Positions 25,533 through 33,643 are shown, numbered from the stretch's first letter. The stretch: 42,481 nt of DNA from an uncultured Muribaculaceae bacterium (GCA_947629175.1 CANRCT010000029.1:1-42481), one strand, 5' to 3'. Notes: generated from the sequence alone by a model not told the origin. Numbers and translations are program-made.

Positions 25533-26141
25533 TCATCTTATGCCGAGCATCTTATGGGTCTGCAGCGACAGACGCCATTGCGGATGGGCCTTAATGTAGC
25601 CGATGCACTCGCGAAGAGTCGCCGAATTGCGCCGGTCAGCCTCCCCGCAACCGTCAGGAAACGACTTCGAGCAGTCACAGGGCTGCATGGAGTAGCAGCG
25701 TGCCGCTACTGCGCCGAAACGTCGCGCTCTATCATCGTCGAGGCCGTCGGCCATATAAAGCAGTTTTATTTCGTCGACACGCCCGCATGCTATGCGATCT
25801 GTCTTCGGCGAGCAGGTTATCCAGTCTACATTACCGGGCAGAGGGAGGGTACCGTTTGTCTCTACCTGCACGTACCATCCGGACGCGTGCAGACTGTCGA
25901 CCAGCGACGCATCTATCTGCAACGCCGGTTCGCCACCGGTTATCACCACATGGCGGGCGGGATAGTCAGAGATCTTCCGGAAAATCTCCGCTTCATCCAT
26001 CACTTCTCCATCCTCATGGATCGTGTCGCAGAACGGACACTTCAGATTGCACCCCGACAGCCGCAGAAACACGGCAGGAGTACCCGTAAAGAATCCTTCG
26101 CCCTGAAGCGAATAGAATATCTCATTGACTTTAAGCGCCAT
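25533..26141 (-). CDS. queE: 7-carboxy-7-deazaguanine synthase QueE
   Basis: A 202-residue radical SAM enzyme of queuosine biosynthesis, converting 6-carboxytetrahydropterin to 7-carboxy-7-deazaguanine. The SAM-binding cluster cysteines are C31-x3-C35-x2-C38 in GCNLKCPFC. ITGGEPAL, VETNGT and CSPKTD follow in the family order, and the C terminus LSLQTHKMLGIR is diagnostic. A Cys-rich insert (CYSMQPCDCSKSF) between the core strands resembles that of the longer bacterial QueE proteins. It starts 8 nt after queD, so the two consecutive pathway enzymes are co-expressed. Confidence 0.95.
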   Translation of the reverse strand: MALKVNEIFYSLQGEGFFTGTPAVFLRLSGCNLKCPFCDTIHEDGEVMDEAEIFRKISDYPARHVVITGGEPALQIDASLVDSLHASGWYVQVETNGTLPLPGNVDWITCSPKTDRIACGRVDEIKLLYMADGLDDDRARRFGAVAARCYSMQPCDCSKSFPDGCGEADRRNSATLRECIGYIKAHPQWRLSLQTHKMLGIR

Positions 26142-26149
26142 GTCTCACG

Positions 26150-26503
26150 TCACAATATGCAGTCGCCGCAATCATCGCGCACATAGGCCGCCACATTGCC
26201 CTCGCTCTCCTGCACTATGGTCTTATAGCATTCCGGAATCCGCTCGGTGATCCAGCGGGCAATGTTCTCGGCCGTCGGGTTGAAAGGGAGCACATCGTTG
26301 AGGTGACGGTGATCAAGGCGCCCCTGGATATCCTCCTTGATACGGGTAAAGTCACACACCATGCCGTCGGCATTGAGCGTCTCGGCCCGGCAGAAGACCG
26401 TCACAATCCAGTTGTGGCCATGAATATTGGCGCACTTGCTCTCATACGACAACTCCAGGCGGTGGGATCCCGAGATCTCTATTCTTTTCGAGATATAATA
26501 CAT
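26150..26503 (-). CDS. queD: 6-carboxy-5,6,7,8-tetrahydropterin synthase QueD
   Basis: A 117-residue T-fold enzyme converting dihydroneopterin triphosphate to 6-carboxytetrahydropterin. Zinc ligands H14, H28 and H30 (SGSHRL and IHGHNW), catalytic C24, LDHRHLND and PTAEN are all present. ATG 26503 is chosen; an in-frame TTG at 26536 would overlap the upstream nfnB stop and adds atypical residues. It lies 29 nt after nfnB and 8 nt before queE. A near-consensus -7 box (TGACTTTG, minus, 26528-26535) could give it its own start. Confidence 0.94.
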   Translation of the reverse strand: MYYISKRIEISGSHRLELSYESKCANIHGHNWIVTVFCRAETLNADGMVCDFTRIKEDIQGRLDHRHLNDVLPFNPTAENIARWITERIPECYKTIVQESEGNVAAYVRDDCGDCIL

Positions 26504-26532
26504 CTTATATTGCTCTCTTTGTTGCGGCAAAG

Positions 26533-28008
26533 TCAATGCGCCTGCTTCAGGGCGGCATCCATTCCGGCTGCCGCACGGCGACCGTCGCCCATCGCAAGAA
26601 TCACCGTGGCTCCGCCGCGCACTATGTCGCCTCCGGCAAACAGACCGTCGACCGACGATTCCATCGACACCTCATCAACCTCGATCGTGCCGCGCCGGCT
26701 GACATTCAGACCGTCGATCGACGCGGGAATAAGCGGATTGGGCGAGACGCCTACGCTGACTATCACCAGATCTACCGGAATCTCGCGGATATCGCCCTCT
26801 ACAGGCACCGGCGAGCGCCGGCCCGAAGCGTCAGGCTCGCCGAGCTCCATGCGCTGCACCCGCATAGCCCTGACGTGGCCCCGTTCGTCGCCGAGATACT
26901 CCACAGGATTGAACAGAGTCATGAACTCCACTCCCTCCTCCTTGGCGTGATGCACCTCCTCAAGACGCGCCGGCATCTCCGCCTCGCTGCGTCGATAGAC
27001 TATGATGGCGCGCTCCGCACCCATACGCCGGGCTGTGCGCACGGAGTCCATTGCCGTGTTGCCGCCGCCGACTATAGCGGCGGTGCGACCGGTCAGCACC
27101 GGAGTGTCGTGTCCTTCCAGACCCGCGCCCATAAGGTTAACACGAGTCAGATACTCATTGCTGCTCATCACACCGATCAGATTCTCTCCCGGGATGCCCA
27201 TGAATCTTGGGAGACCGGCTCCCGAAGCCACAAACAGGCCGCGAAAACCCTGCTGCTTCAGCTCGTCATAGGTAACGGTGCGGGACACTATGCAGTCTTT
27301 GACGAAAGTCACTCCGGCAGCCTCCAGGGCACGGATCTCGTCGTCGACAACAGCATTGGGCAGACGGAATTCGGGGATGCCGTATTTCAGGACTCCCCCG
27401 ATCTCGTGAAGCGCCTCAAACACCGTCACATCGTAGCCGCGTGCAGCCATGTCGCCTGCAAACGACAGCCCCGCGGGTCCGCTTCCGGCCACAGCTACTT
27501 TTATGGCTCCCGGAGCAGGACGGCGATGAGGAGCAGGATTCCTGCGGGCCTCTTCACGCGCCCGGTCGGCCGCGAAACGCTCCAGATAGCCGATAGCCAC
27601 CGGCTGACGCTTCATCTTGTGGTAGATGCAACGGCTCTCGCACTGCTTCTCCTGCGGGCACACACGGCCGCAGACAGCCGGCAGCGCGCTCGTCATGCGC
27701 AAAACGCGGGCAGCCTCGCCGAACTCGCCGCGCTGTATATTCTTTATAAAACCGGGAATGTCGATACCTACCGGGCACCCGGTGACGCACTGCGGATCGG
27801 GGCAATCCATGCATCTGGTCGCCTCTGTCACGGCCTGCTCTTCCGATATGCCCTGATTCACCTCTTCCGAACGGGAAGTGACACGGTAGGCAGCATCCAG
27901 TTCCGGCATCTTCACGCGTTCTATCGCCGTGCGGTCTTTCGCACTCATGGCACCTCTGAGGGCCGCCCGCCAGGAAGCGTCGCGGCTATTGTCTTTCTCC
28001 ATAGTCAT
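26533..28008 (-). CDS. nfnB: NfnB-type large subunit (GltD-like), NADPH-dependent ferredoxin:NAD oxidoreductase
   Basis: A 491-residue GltD-family flavoprotein. Two Cys sets for [4Fe-4S] clusters (CMDCPDPQCVTGCPVG and CGRVCPQEKQCESRC) precede the FAD motif VAVAGSGPAGLSFAG, GGVLKYGIPEFRLP and the NADPH motif AAIVGGGNTAMDSVRTA. Its partner, the FAD/[2Fe-2S] small subunit, is encoded 7 nt upstream. That pair is the signature of electron-bifurcating NfnAB (or sulfide dehydrogenase SudAB), which exchanges electrons between NADH, NADPH and ferredoxin in anaerobes. Glutamate synthase small subunit is the usual automatic name but fits less well given the neighbour. Confidence 0.88.
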   Translation of the reverse strand: MTMEKDNSRDASWRAALRGAMSAKDRTAIERVKMPELDAAYRVTSRSEEVNQGISEEQAVTEATRCMDCPDPQCVTGCPVGIDIPGFIKNIQRGEFGEAARVLRMTSALPAVCGRVCPQEKQCESRCIYHKMKRQPVAIGYLERFAADRAREEARRNPAPHRRPAPGAIKVAVAGSGPAGLSFAGDMAARGYDVTVFEALHEIGGVLKYGIPEFRLPNAVVDDEIRALEAAGVTFVKDCIVSRTVTYDELKQQGFRGLFVASGAGLPRFMGIPGENLIGVMSSNEYLTRVNLMGAGLEGHDTPVLTGRTAAIVGGGNTAMDSVRTARRMGAERAIIVYRRSEAEMPARLEEVHHAKEEGVEFMTLFNPVEYLGDERGHVRAMRVQRMELGEPDASGRRSPVPVEGDIREIPVDLVIVSVGVSPNPLIPASIDGLNVSRRGTIEVDEVSMESSVDGLFAGGDIVRGGATVILAMGDGRRAAAGMDAALKQAH

Positions 28009-28015
28009 CTCTTTT

Positions 28016-28798
28016 TCAGTTATACGACCGCAGCCTCATCAGCATCTCGTCGAAATCCACCTGATGGGCATCGAATTCGGGGCCGTCGACACACACGAAC
28101 CTCGTGCGTCCGCCCACCGTCACACGACAGGCGCCGCACATGCCTGTGCCGTCCACCATTATTGTATTGAGCGAGCACATCGTCGGCACTCCATAACGCT
28201 CCGTCAGCTTCGCCACGAATTTCATCATGACGGCCGGACCGATCGTCACTACCTGATCGACCTTCTCGCGCCTTATCACATCCTCTACACCTTCGGTCAC
28301 CAGACCCTTGCGGCCATACGACCCGTCGTCGGTCATTATCACCACCTCGTCGCTCCACGGACGCACCTGATCTTCGAGTATGATAAGATCGCGCGTGCGG
28401 GCTGCAAGCACAGTCACCACGCGGTTGCCTGCCTGCTTCATCGCCTTGACGATCGGGAGCAGCGGAGCCACGCCGACACCGCCTCCGCAGCACACCACGG
28501 TGCCAACCTTGGCGATATGGGTGGCCTGTCCGAGCGGCCCGACAACGTCGGTAAGCTCGTCGCCCGGCTCAAGGGCGCATATTTTGCGGGTGGAGACGCC
28601 TACCTGCTGCACCACGAGCGTGATCGTGCCACGCTCTGTATCTGCATCGGCTATAGTGAGAGGAATGCGTTCGCCCCCCTCGCCGCAACGCACTATCACG
28701 AAATGGCCCGGGCGGCGCGAGCGGGCTATCTGCGGCGCTTCGACTGTGAATTTCATCACATTTTCGGAGAAATGCTCCTTTTCGAGTATTCTGAACAT
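28016..28798 (-). CDS. nfnA: NfnA-type small subunit (FAD/NAD and [2Fe-2S] protein)
   Basis: 260 residues from ATG 28798 (MFRILEKEHF); a TTG nine codons earlier falls on the promoter. A ferredoxin-NADP reductase fold with FAD site RPGHFVIVR and ERIPLTI, NAD-binding CCGGGVGVAPLLP and a C-terminal [2Fe-2S] motif (C in MCSLN, MCGACR and VCVDGPEF) matches NfnA/SudB rather than the pyrimidine-pathway PyrK. It is the first gene of the nfnA-nfnB-queD-queE block and has a clear promoter at 28823-28830. Confidence 0.88.
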   Translation of the reverse strand: MFRILEKEHFSENVMKFTVEAPQIARSRRPGHFVIVRCGEGGERIPLTIADADTERGTITLVVQQVGVSTRKICALEPGDELTDVVGPLGQATHIAKVGTVVCCGGGVGVAPLLPIVKAMKQAGNRVVTVLAARTRDLIILEDQVRPWSDEVVIMTDDGSYGRKGLVTEGVEDVIRREKVDQVVTIGPAVMMKFVAKLTERYGVPTMCSLNTIMVDGTGMCGACRVTVGGRTRFVCVDGPEFDAHQVDFDEMLMRLRSYN

Positions 28799-28822
28799 CG
28801 GCAATGACTGGTTTATTATCCG

Positions 28823-28830
28823 CAAAGTTA
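28823..28830 (-). promoter_or_regulatory. -7 box TAACTTTG for nfnA
   Basis: CAAAGTTA on the plus strand reads TAACTTTG on the minus strand, followed by GCGG. It gives a leader of about 20 nt before the ATG at 28798 and rules out the upstream TTG start. Confidence 0.7.
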
Positions 28831-28928
28831 AGAAAACTTTTCCGTTCGGAGCATGTCACTCGGCCGCAATATATGGAGATAATTAATCCAAATACCATAA
28901 ATCGGCCCGGAAATCGGGCGAAAATGAT

Positions 28929-28936
28929 TAACTTTG
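28929..28936 (+). promoter_or_regulatory. -7 box TAACTTTG abutting the udk start codon
   Basis: TAACTTTG ends only 4 nt before the udk ATG at 28941. With the usual distance from this box to the transcript start, the mRNA would begin at or within 1-2 nt of the ATG, making it leaderless. Confidence 0.6.
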
Positions 28937-28940
28937 CACT

Positions 28941-29546
28941 ATGATTGTAATAGGCATAGCCGGAGGGACAGGCTCCGGGAAGTCAACCGTCGTCAGCCGC
29001 ATCGTGGAGAGCCTCCCCGAGGGGGCTGTGGCGCTGTTGCCTCAGGACAACTATTACCGCGACCTCAGCCACCTGCCTATCGAGGAGCGTCGCAAAGTCA
29101 ACTTCGACGAGCCTAGGTCGATCGAATGGACTCTGCTCGAAAGCCAGTTGGAGACGCTGCGCGAGGGCCGTGCGGTGGAGATGCCCACCTACAGCTACTT
29201 GACATGCACCCGCCAGGCTGCCACCGTCAGGGTGGAGCCTCGCAAGGTGGTGATAGTCGAAGGGATCCTCGTGCTGACGGAGCCGCGGCTATGCGACATG
29301 CTCGACATCAAGGTGTTTGTCGACGCCGATGCCGACGACCGTCTCATCCGCGTCATCGCCCGCGACTGCATATCGCGCGGACGCACTCCGCAAATGGTCA
29401 TCGACCGCTATCAGGAGGTGCTCAAGCCGATGCACGAACGCTATATCGAACCCTCCAAGCGCTTTGCCGACATAATCATACCCCAGGGAGGCCACAACAC
29501 CGTGGCTATCCGCCTGCTCACCGACTACATCATATCGCAGGTGTAG
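28941..29546 (+). CDS. udk: Uridine kinase
   Basis: A 201-residue P-loop kinase phosphorylating uridine and cytidine in pyrimidine salvage. Walker A GGTGSGKS is at 8-15, followed by DNYYRDL and NFDEPRSIEW of the nucleoside site, PTYSYLTCTR, the Walker B-like VVIVEGILVL, and R-x-I-x-RDCISRGRTP of the lid. Full length for the family. It is transcribed divergently from nfnA and followed after 55 nt by the transporter gene. Confidence 0.96.
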   Translation: MIVIGIAGGTGSGKSTVVSRIVESLPEGAVALLPQDNYYRDLSHLPIEERRKVNFDEPRSIEWTLLESQLETLREGRAVEMPTYSYLTCTRQAATVRVEPRKVVIVEGILVLTEPRLCDMLDIKVFVDADADDRLIRVIARDCISRGRTPQMVIDRYQEVLKPMHERYIEPSKRFADIIIPQGGHNTVAIRLLTDYIISQV

Positions 29547-29601
29547 CGCAAACTATCAACCCACACACCGAGTGCTTGCTACCTCGTAAAAAACAAGAAC
29601 A

Positions 29602-30264
29602 ATGAACAGACAACCCCGACAGATCTCAATGACGTTTCTGCTGCTGGCAGTGACGTTCTGCGTGTGCCTCATCACGGCCAACCTCATGGAAATCAAGACC
29701 GTCCCTCTCGGGCCGCTGACCATCACGGCCGGAGTGGTGGTATTCCCTGTGTCCTATATCATCGCCGACTGCGTGGTGGAGGTCTACGGGCTGCGCCGCG
29801 CCCGTCAGGTGATATGGCTCGGCTTCGCGGCCAACCTCTTCGTCTCCGTCATGCTCCAGATCGGCATATCGCTCCCGGGCACCGAGTCATGGCAGGGACA
29901 GGAGGCCATGACCACCATATTCGGCGCCGTGCCCCGCATATTCGCCGCGAGCTTCATAGCATTCCTGGCCGGCTCGATGGTCAACGCCTACGTGATGCAC
30001 CGCATGCACCTCGCCCACCCCGACGGAAGCCGTTTCTCGGTCCGCGCCATTGTGTCGACTCTCTTCGGCGAAGGGGTCGACTCCCTGATATTCTTCCCGG
30101 TGGCTTTCGGAGGCGTGCTCCCGGTCGGAGTCATCGTCTCCCTCATCCTCACCCAGGCGATGCTCAAGACTCTTTATGAAATAATCATACTGCCGGTGAC
30201 GCTCAGCGCCGTGCGCCTGCTGCGGCGCATCGAGGAGACCGGCCCGGCCGCTGAAGAAGCATGA
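29602..30264 (+). CDS. Queuosine precursor transporter (YhhQ/VUT family)
   Basis: A 220-residue inner-membrane protein with about six hydrophobic segments. Family marks include ITANLMEIK in the first helix, FPVSYIIADCVVEVYG after the second, FIAFLAGSMVNAYVM and the C-terminal FGEGVDSLIFFPVAF. YhhQ of E. coli imports preQ0/preQ1, and the family is now named for that function. Its location 3.5 kb from queD-queE supports a role in the same modification pathway and suggests that the cell both makes and salvages the base. Its last 4 nt overlap the next gene (ATGA). Confidence 0.9.
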   Translation: MNRQPRQISMTFLLLAVTFCVCLITANLMEIKTVPLGPLTITAGVVVFPVSYIIADCVVEVYGLRRARQVIWLGFAANLFVSVMLQIGISLPGTESWQGQEAMTTIFGAVPRIFAASFIAFLAGSMVNAYVMHRMHLAHPDGSRFSVRAIVSTLFGEGVDSLIFFPVAFGGVLPVGVIVSLILTQAMLKTLYEIIILPVTLSAVRLLRRIEETGPAAEEA

Positions 30265-30986
30265 ACTCCATCATCGACACCCGCTGTATCCGCACCGTAT
30301 GGGTCGACCTCGACGACACCATAATCGACTTCCGCGGCAATTCCCGCCGCGCCCTCAGCCGCGTCCACGCCGTGCATCCTGCTGTCAGCCGCCTGTTTCC
30401 CGACGCTGAAGCATGGATCGAGGCCTACGAGCGCCACAACCATCAGCTCTGGGCGCTCTACAACCGCGCGGAGATCACGTGCGCTTACCTGCGCGATGAG
30501 CGTTTCATCCGGCCGCTAGCCGATGCCGGGATGCCCCGTGCCGAAGCGGCTGCCGTCACCGGCGAGCTCGACCGGCTATATCTCGACCTCCTCGCCCGGG
30601 AACGGACGCTCGTCAACGGCGCCCGCGATCTGCTGTCGCGTCTCAGGGGAGCCGGACTGACCGTCGGAGTGCTCTCCAACGGCTTCGCCGACGTGCAGCA
30701 CCGTAAGATCGCCTCTGCAGGCATCGGCCCGCTGATCGACCTGACAGTGCTTTCCGACGACATCGGGATCAACAAGCCCGACGTCAGGCTCTACCGCCAC
30801 GCGATGGAGCGCGCCGGCAATCCCGATCCGGCCACCCACCTGATGATAGGCGACAATCCCGCCACCGACATCGAGGGAGCCCTTGCCGCCGGCTGGCAGG
30901 CCATACTCTTCAACCCTACCGGATTGCTGACCGCTCCCCCGCCAGCTTCCATCGCGGCAGCGCTCCGCGACATTGTCATCGCCTGA
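30261..30986 (+). CDS. HAD-family phosphatase, YjjG-like
   Basis: A 241-residue haloacid dehalogenase-type hydrolase with D16-L-D18-D-T (nucleophile and acid), an all-alpha cap, LSNG (motif II), the motif III lysine in INKPD, and IGDNPATD (motif IV). The cap and size resemble YjjG-type noncanonical nucleotide monophosphatases, which would fit beside uridine kinase, but substrate cannot be read from sequence. It overlaps the transporter gene by 4 nt, so translation is coupled. Confidence 0.85.
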   Translation: MNSIIDTRCIRTVWVDLDDTIIDFRGNSRRALSRVHAVHPAVSRLFPDAEAWIEAYERHNHQLWALYNRAEITCAYLRDERFIRPLADAGMPRAEAAAVTGELDRLYLDLLARERTLVNGARDLLSRLRGAGLTVGVLSNGFADVQHRKIASAGIGPLIDLTVLSDDIGINKPDVRLYRHAMERAGNPDPATHLMIGDNPATDIEGALAAGWQAILFNPTGLLTAPPPASIAAALRDIVIA

Positions 30987-31078
30987 AAAAGCCGCCCCGA
31001 TTTATTCCAAAAGTCATATTTAATAAATTTTATGTTTTCGTTACGCTTAAGCGCAGCATCCTACAACACTGCATTTTA

Positions 31079-31087
31079 CCCCCCCCC
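31079..31087 (+). repeat. Nine-cytosine homopolymer tract
   Basis: A run of nine C in the AT-rich 220-bp gap upstream of the frameshifted surface-protein gene, about 90 bp before its -7 box. Such tracts slip easily and could alter promoter spacing. It may equally be neutral. The rest of 30987-31174 holds nothing recognisable. Confidence 0.6.
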
Positions 31088-31174
31088 TCCATTTCAATAC
31101 AGAAGGACTCCCGATAAAAAAATATTGGCAAATAATTCCACATGGCAGAGTGTGATAAAAAGAAGCATAATAGC

Positions 31175-31182
31175 TATCTTTG
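31175..31182 (+). promoter_or_regulatory. -7 box TATCTTTG for the surface-protein gene
   Basis: TATCTTTG matches TAnnTTTG and lies 24 bp before the ATG at 31207. Confidence 0.6.
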
Positions 31183-31206
31183 TAAACATTTAACCGATCA
31201 CACTGC

Positions 31207-32576
31207 ATGGAAATCCACCACCAATCCGACACGACATGGAGGCATCCGGTCCATTGGCCCCTCATGCTCGTGGCGCTTCTGCTTATACTGACGATCCCCG
31301 CTGCCAATGCATCTGACAAGGCCCGAACCGACTCCGTCTTCACTTTCCGCTTCGTGCCGGGCAAGGACATGTTCTATTCGCCCTGGGGCGGAAACGGCGC
31401 CGAACTCGACCGGCTCGTCAAGGCCATCGGCGCCAACCGTGAGGCCATCGAAAGCGGACAGATGTATCTTTGCGTGACGAGCCACGCCACGACGGGCGGA
31501 AAGAGAACCGCACGGGTGCGCCGACTCCGCGTCAAGTCGGAGCTGATCACTCGCGCTCACATCGCCGAGGATCATTTCGTCACCGACCGCGACATCGCTA
31601 CGCCGTATTCCGATTCACTTCGCGACGTAGTGGTTGTGATCCTTCCCGCCCCCATTGAGAAAGTGGCGCGGATAGCAGGCCCTGAGGCGGCTGCATCAGC
31701 CGTTCCACCATCACCCCCTGGACCGACGGCGGCAGCTTCGAGGGCGACGCCATCTTCATGCAAGGATATTGGATTGACGATGCCGGAACGTACAGAATCA
31801 CTACTGACGAGGGAATTACCGCATGGGACGAGGCTCTAAAAGCCGACAATTCAATAGATTGCCGTCTTGAAGCCGACATCGTGCTGCCAGATGCTCATGA
31901 CGGGGGCAGCAACTGGAAGCCTATCGGAGGCGATGAATTCATTTATACCGGCACTTTCGACGGCAACGGCCATACCATCAGCAATATCAGAGTCTCGGAG
32001 ATGGTGAACTTCAATGCCGGCTTCATCGGAAGACTCGGAACTTCCGGCACGATTAAAAATCTCACCATTGAAAACTCCTCCATTGAAGGAATTATGGATA
32101 TCGGCGCGTTTGTCGGAACCAATTTTGGTACCATATCCAACTGCATTATGGGAATCGGATGTACCGTCATCGGCAACAGGGCCGGAGATACCGGAGGTAT
32201 AGCCGGCTTTAATTCAGGCGGTACGATCGACGACTGCCATCTATTGAGCGGCAGCGTCGTCATGGGCATGACCGAATCACGCGTAGGCGGCATTACAGCC
32301 TATAACAATGCCGGCACGATTTCAAACTGCTCTATGGAGCGCGGGAGCACCGTCTCCGGCAAGAAAGTAGTAGGAGGAATAGCCGGCGTGGAAATGGCAG
32401 GAAATGTAACTGCATGCTATGCTCTTGGCACAGTTGTAGGCAGGAAAAATGAATCCGCAAGATCCCGGCCGCCTGAACTCCGCTGTCACATAGGCGGAAT
32501 CTGTGGATCAATCAGTTATTCTACCATGCTTTCATGCTACTCCGACTGTTCTTTTACCGGCGAAACTGACGTATAG
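31207..32576 (+). pseudogene. Frameshifted exported protein: OmpA/DUF3868-like N part plus GLUG repeats
   Basis: The N-terminal frame (31207-31839) has a signal peptide (PLMLVALLLILTIPAANA) and a segment FRFVPGKDMFYSPWGGNGAELDRL, VRRLRVKSELI as in Bacteroidales OmpA/DUF3868-like exported proteins. After about residue 155 it turns to nonsense. The continuation lies in another frame, open from just after the TGA at about 31683: ITPWTDGGSFEGDAIFM, then GLUG-type repeats (GGIAGFNSGGTIDDC, GGITAYNNAGTISNC, VGGIAGVEMAGNVTAC) to 32576. A single indel near 31685 would join them. The GLUG part is also short for the family, so the 3' end may be lost. It is probably a decayed cell-surface adhesin-like protein; a sequencing error is possible. 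Confidence 0.65.
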
Positions 32577-32634
32577 ATTCGGCCAGGATCCATATCTTGT
32601 GCGACCCATACTCGTTTTTTAATCTTCCGAACCG

Positions 32635-32749
32635 TCCCTGCGGCTCTTCTACGAAGACGCCGTGAGGTGCAGCCCCCACAACCCCACCAAGCCACCCTAC
32701 GGGCGGCATGGCGGGGTTTACAGATGTCGCCCGGTCTACGACCGGTCTC
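32635..32749 (+). repeat. Copy A of a ~113-bp repeat flanking higBA
   Basis: Shares with the inverted copy at 33532-33643 the blocks TCCCTGCG, CTC-x-TCTACGAAGA, CCCCACCAAG, CATGGCGGGG and GGTCT-x-CGACC in the same order. The two copies face each other across about 780 bp that hold only the toxin-antitoxin genes. The rest of the 32577-32822 gap contains no gene. Confidence 0.65.
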
Positions 32750-32822
32750 ATCCCACCGCCACCACCATTTGACCGCCGCCCACACCTGACCTGCATCAGT
32801 TGAATAACGAGCGAATAAATAT

Positions 32823-32841
32823 TTCCACTTATTTAGTGGAA
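32823..32841. promoter_or_regulatory. Palindromic operator of higBA
   Basis: TTCCACT-TATTT-AGTGGAA is a perfect 7-bp inverted repeat ending 16 bp before the -7 box at 32858, so it covers the -33 region. This is the standard place for autoregulation by a HigA-type antitoxin. Confidence 0.7.
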
Positions 32842-32857
32842 CATCAAGGAAAGGCAT

Positions 32858-32865
32858 TATCTTTG
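32858..32865 (+). promoter_or_regulatory. -7 box TATCTTTG for higBA
   Basis: TATCTTTG followed by GC, 25 bp before the toxin ATG at 32891 and just downstream of the palindromic operator. Confidence 0.65.
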
Positions 32866-32890
32866 CAAAACTAATCCGAAAAATCAGACG

Positions 32891-33209
32891 ATGGAAATAT
32901 ACTTTGACAAGGAATATTTACGCCAACTGTATGAAGACGGGAAGACAACCGACAAAAAACACCGTTTCCCCACCGCATATCATATCGTGGTATCAGCTGC
33001 GTGTAAAAGTGCTGGAACAAGCCGAAAGTATTGAAGATCTCTATCCGATCCGCTCGCTGCACTACGAAGTGCTGAAAGGAGACAAGGCTTCCATTTCTTC
33101 CATCCGAGTAAATGATCAGTACCGCATCGAATTTACGGTAAAACAAGTTGCGACCGAATCGGTTATAACCATATGCAATATTCTGGAATTGTCAAATCAT
33201 TATAAATAG
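32891..33209 (+). pseudogene. higB: HigB/RelE-type toxin with a +1 frameshift
   Basis: ATG 32891 begins the family sequence MEIYFDKEYLRQLYEDG, TTDKKHRF. The frame then runs into a run of four C (32968-32971) and leaves the family pattern. The rest (HIISWYQLRVKVLEQA, SIEDLYPIRSLHYEVLKG, SIRVNDQYRIEFTV, NILELSNHYK) continues in the next frame to 33209. Removing one C restores a 105-residue HigB. HigB is a ribosome-dependent mRNA interferase. The break would remove everything after residue 28, so the toxin is likely inactive unless translation slips or the base is an error. An internal ATG at 32904 gives an intact frame but lacks the true N terminus. Confidence 0.75.
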
Positions 33210-33219
33210 AGATTTTAAT

Positions 33220-33528
33220 ATGGGAGAATACACATGTCAGCGTCCGATTCATCCGGGCGAACTGCTTAAAGAGGAGATTGAGTGCCGGCAATTGCGACAG
33301 ACACGTCTGGCCGCTCAGACGGGCATATCCTATAAGATACTGAATGATATTCTGAACGGTCGACGTCCTCTGACCACCTCCACGGCAATGTTGTTCGAAG
33401 CCGCTCTGGATATCAGTGCGGGACTGTTGATGCGAATGCAGTTAGACTACAATATTCAACAGGCGACCCGTGACAAATCTTTCATGGAGAGGCTTGCTCA
33501 AGTAAGGAAATTTGCAGCCATACTTTGA
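33220..33528 (+). CDS. higA: HigA-type antitoxin (XRE family)
   Basis: A 102-residue protein with an XRE/Cro helix-turn-helix at about 25-65: RQTRLAAQTGISYKILNDILNGRRPLT in two overlapping helices. The family opening IHPGELLKEEIE and C-terminal helices suit toxin binding. It lies 10 nt after the toxin gene, the toxin-first order typical of higBA. It would repress the operon through the palindrome at 32823-32841 and neutralise HigB. Because its partner is frameshifted it may persist only as a repressor or as protection against related toxins. Confidence 0.9.
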   Translation: MGEYTCQRPIHPGELLKEEIECRQLRQTRLAAQTGISYKILNDILNGRRPLTTSTAMLFEAALDISAGLLMRMQLDYNIQQATRDKSFMERLAQVRKFAAIL

Positions 33529-33531
33529 CAG

Positions 33532-33643
33532 GAGAGGTCGGAGACCTCGCGACCTCTGCTCCCCGCCATGGCGGGCGTAGCCACGCCTTGGTGGGGATCC
33601 GCAATACCCGTCGGCATAAGCTCTTCGTAGATGAGCGCAGGGA
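33532..33643 (-). repeat. Copy B of the ~113-bp repeat, inverted relative to copy A
   Basis: On the minus strand this matches the repeat at 32635-32749 block by block. It contains a perfect 14-bp palindrome CCCGCCATGGCGGG (33562-33575) and the nested hairpin AGAGGTCG / CGACCTCT (33533-33557). It could be a REP/MITE-like intergenic element. It fills most of the gap between higA and the fucosidase gene. Confidence 0.65.

Noticed and set aside
26536-28170. 544-codon rightward frame antisense to nfnB
   Set aside because: His/Arg-rich shadow frame in GC-rich DNA opposite a clear gene with intact motifs.
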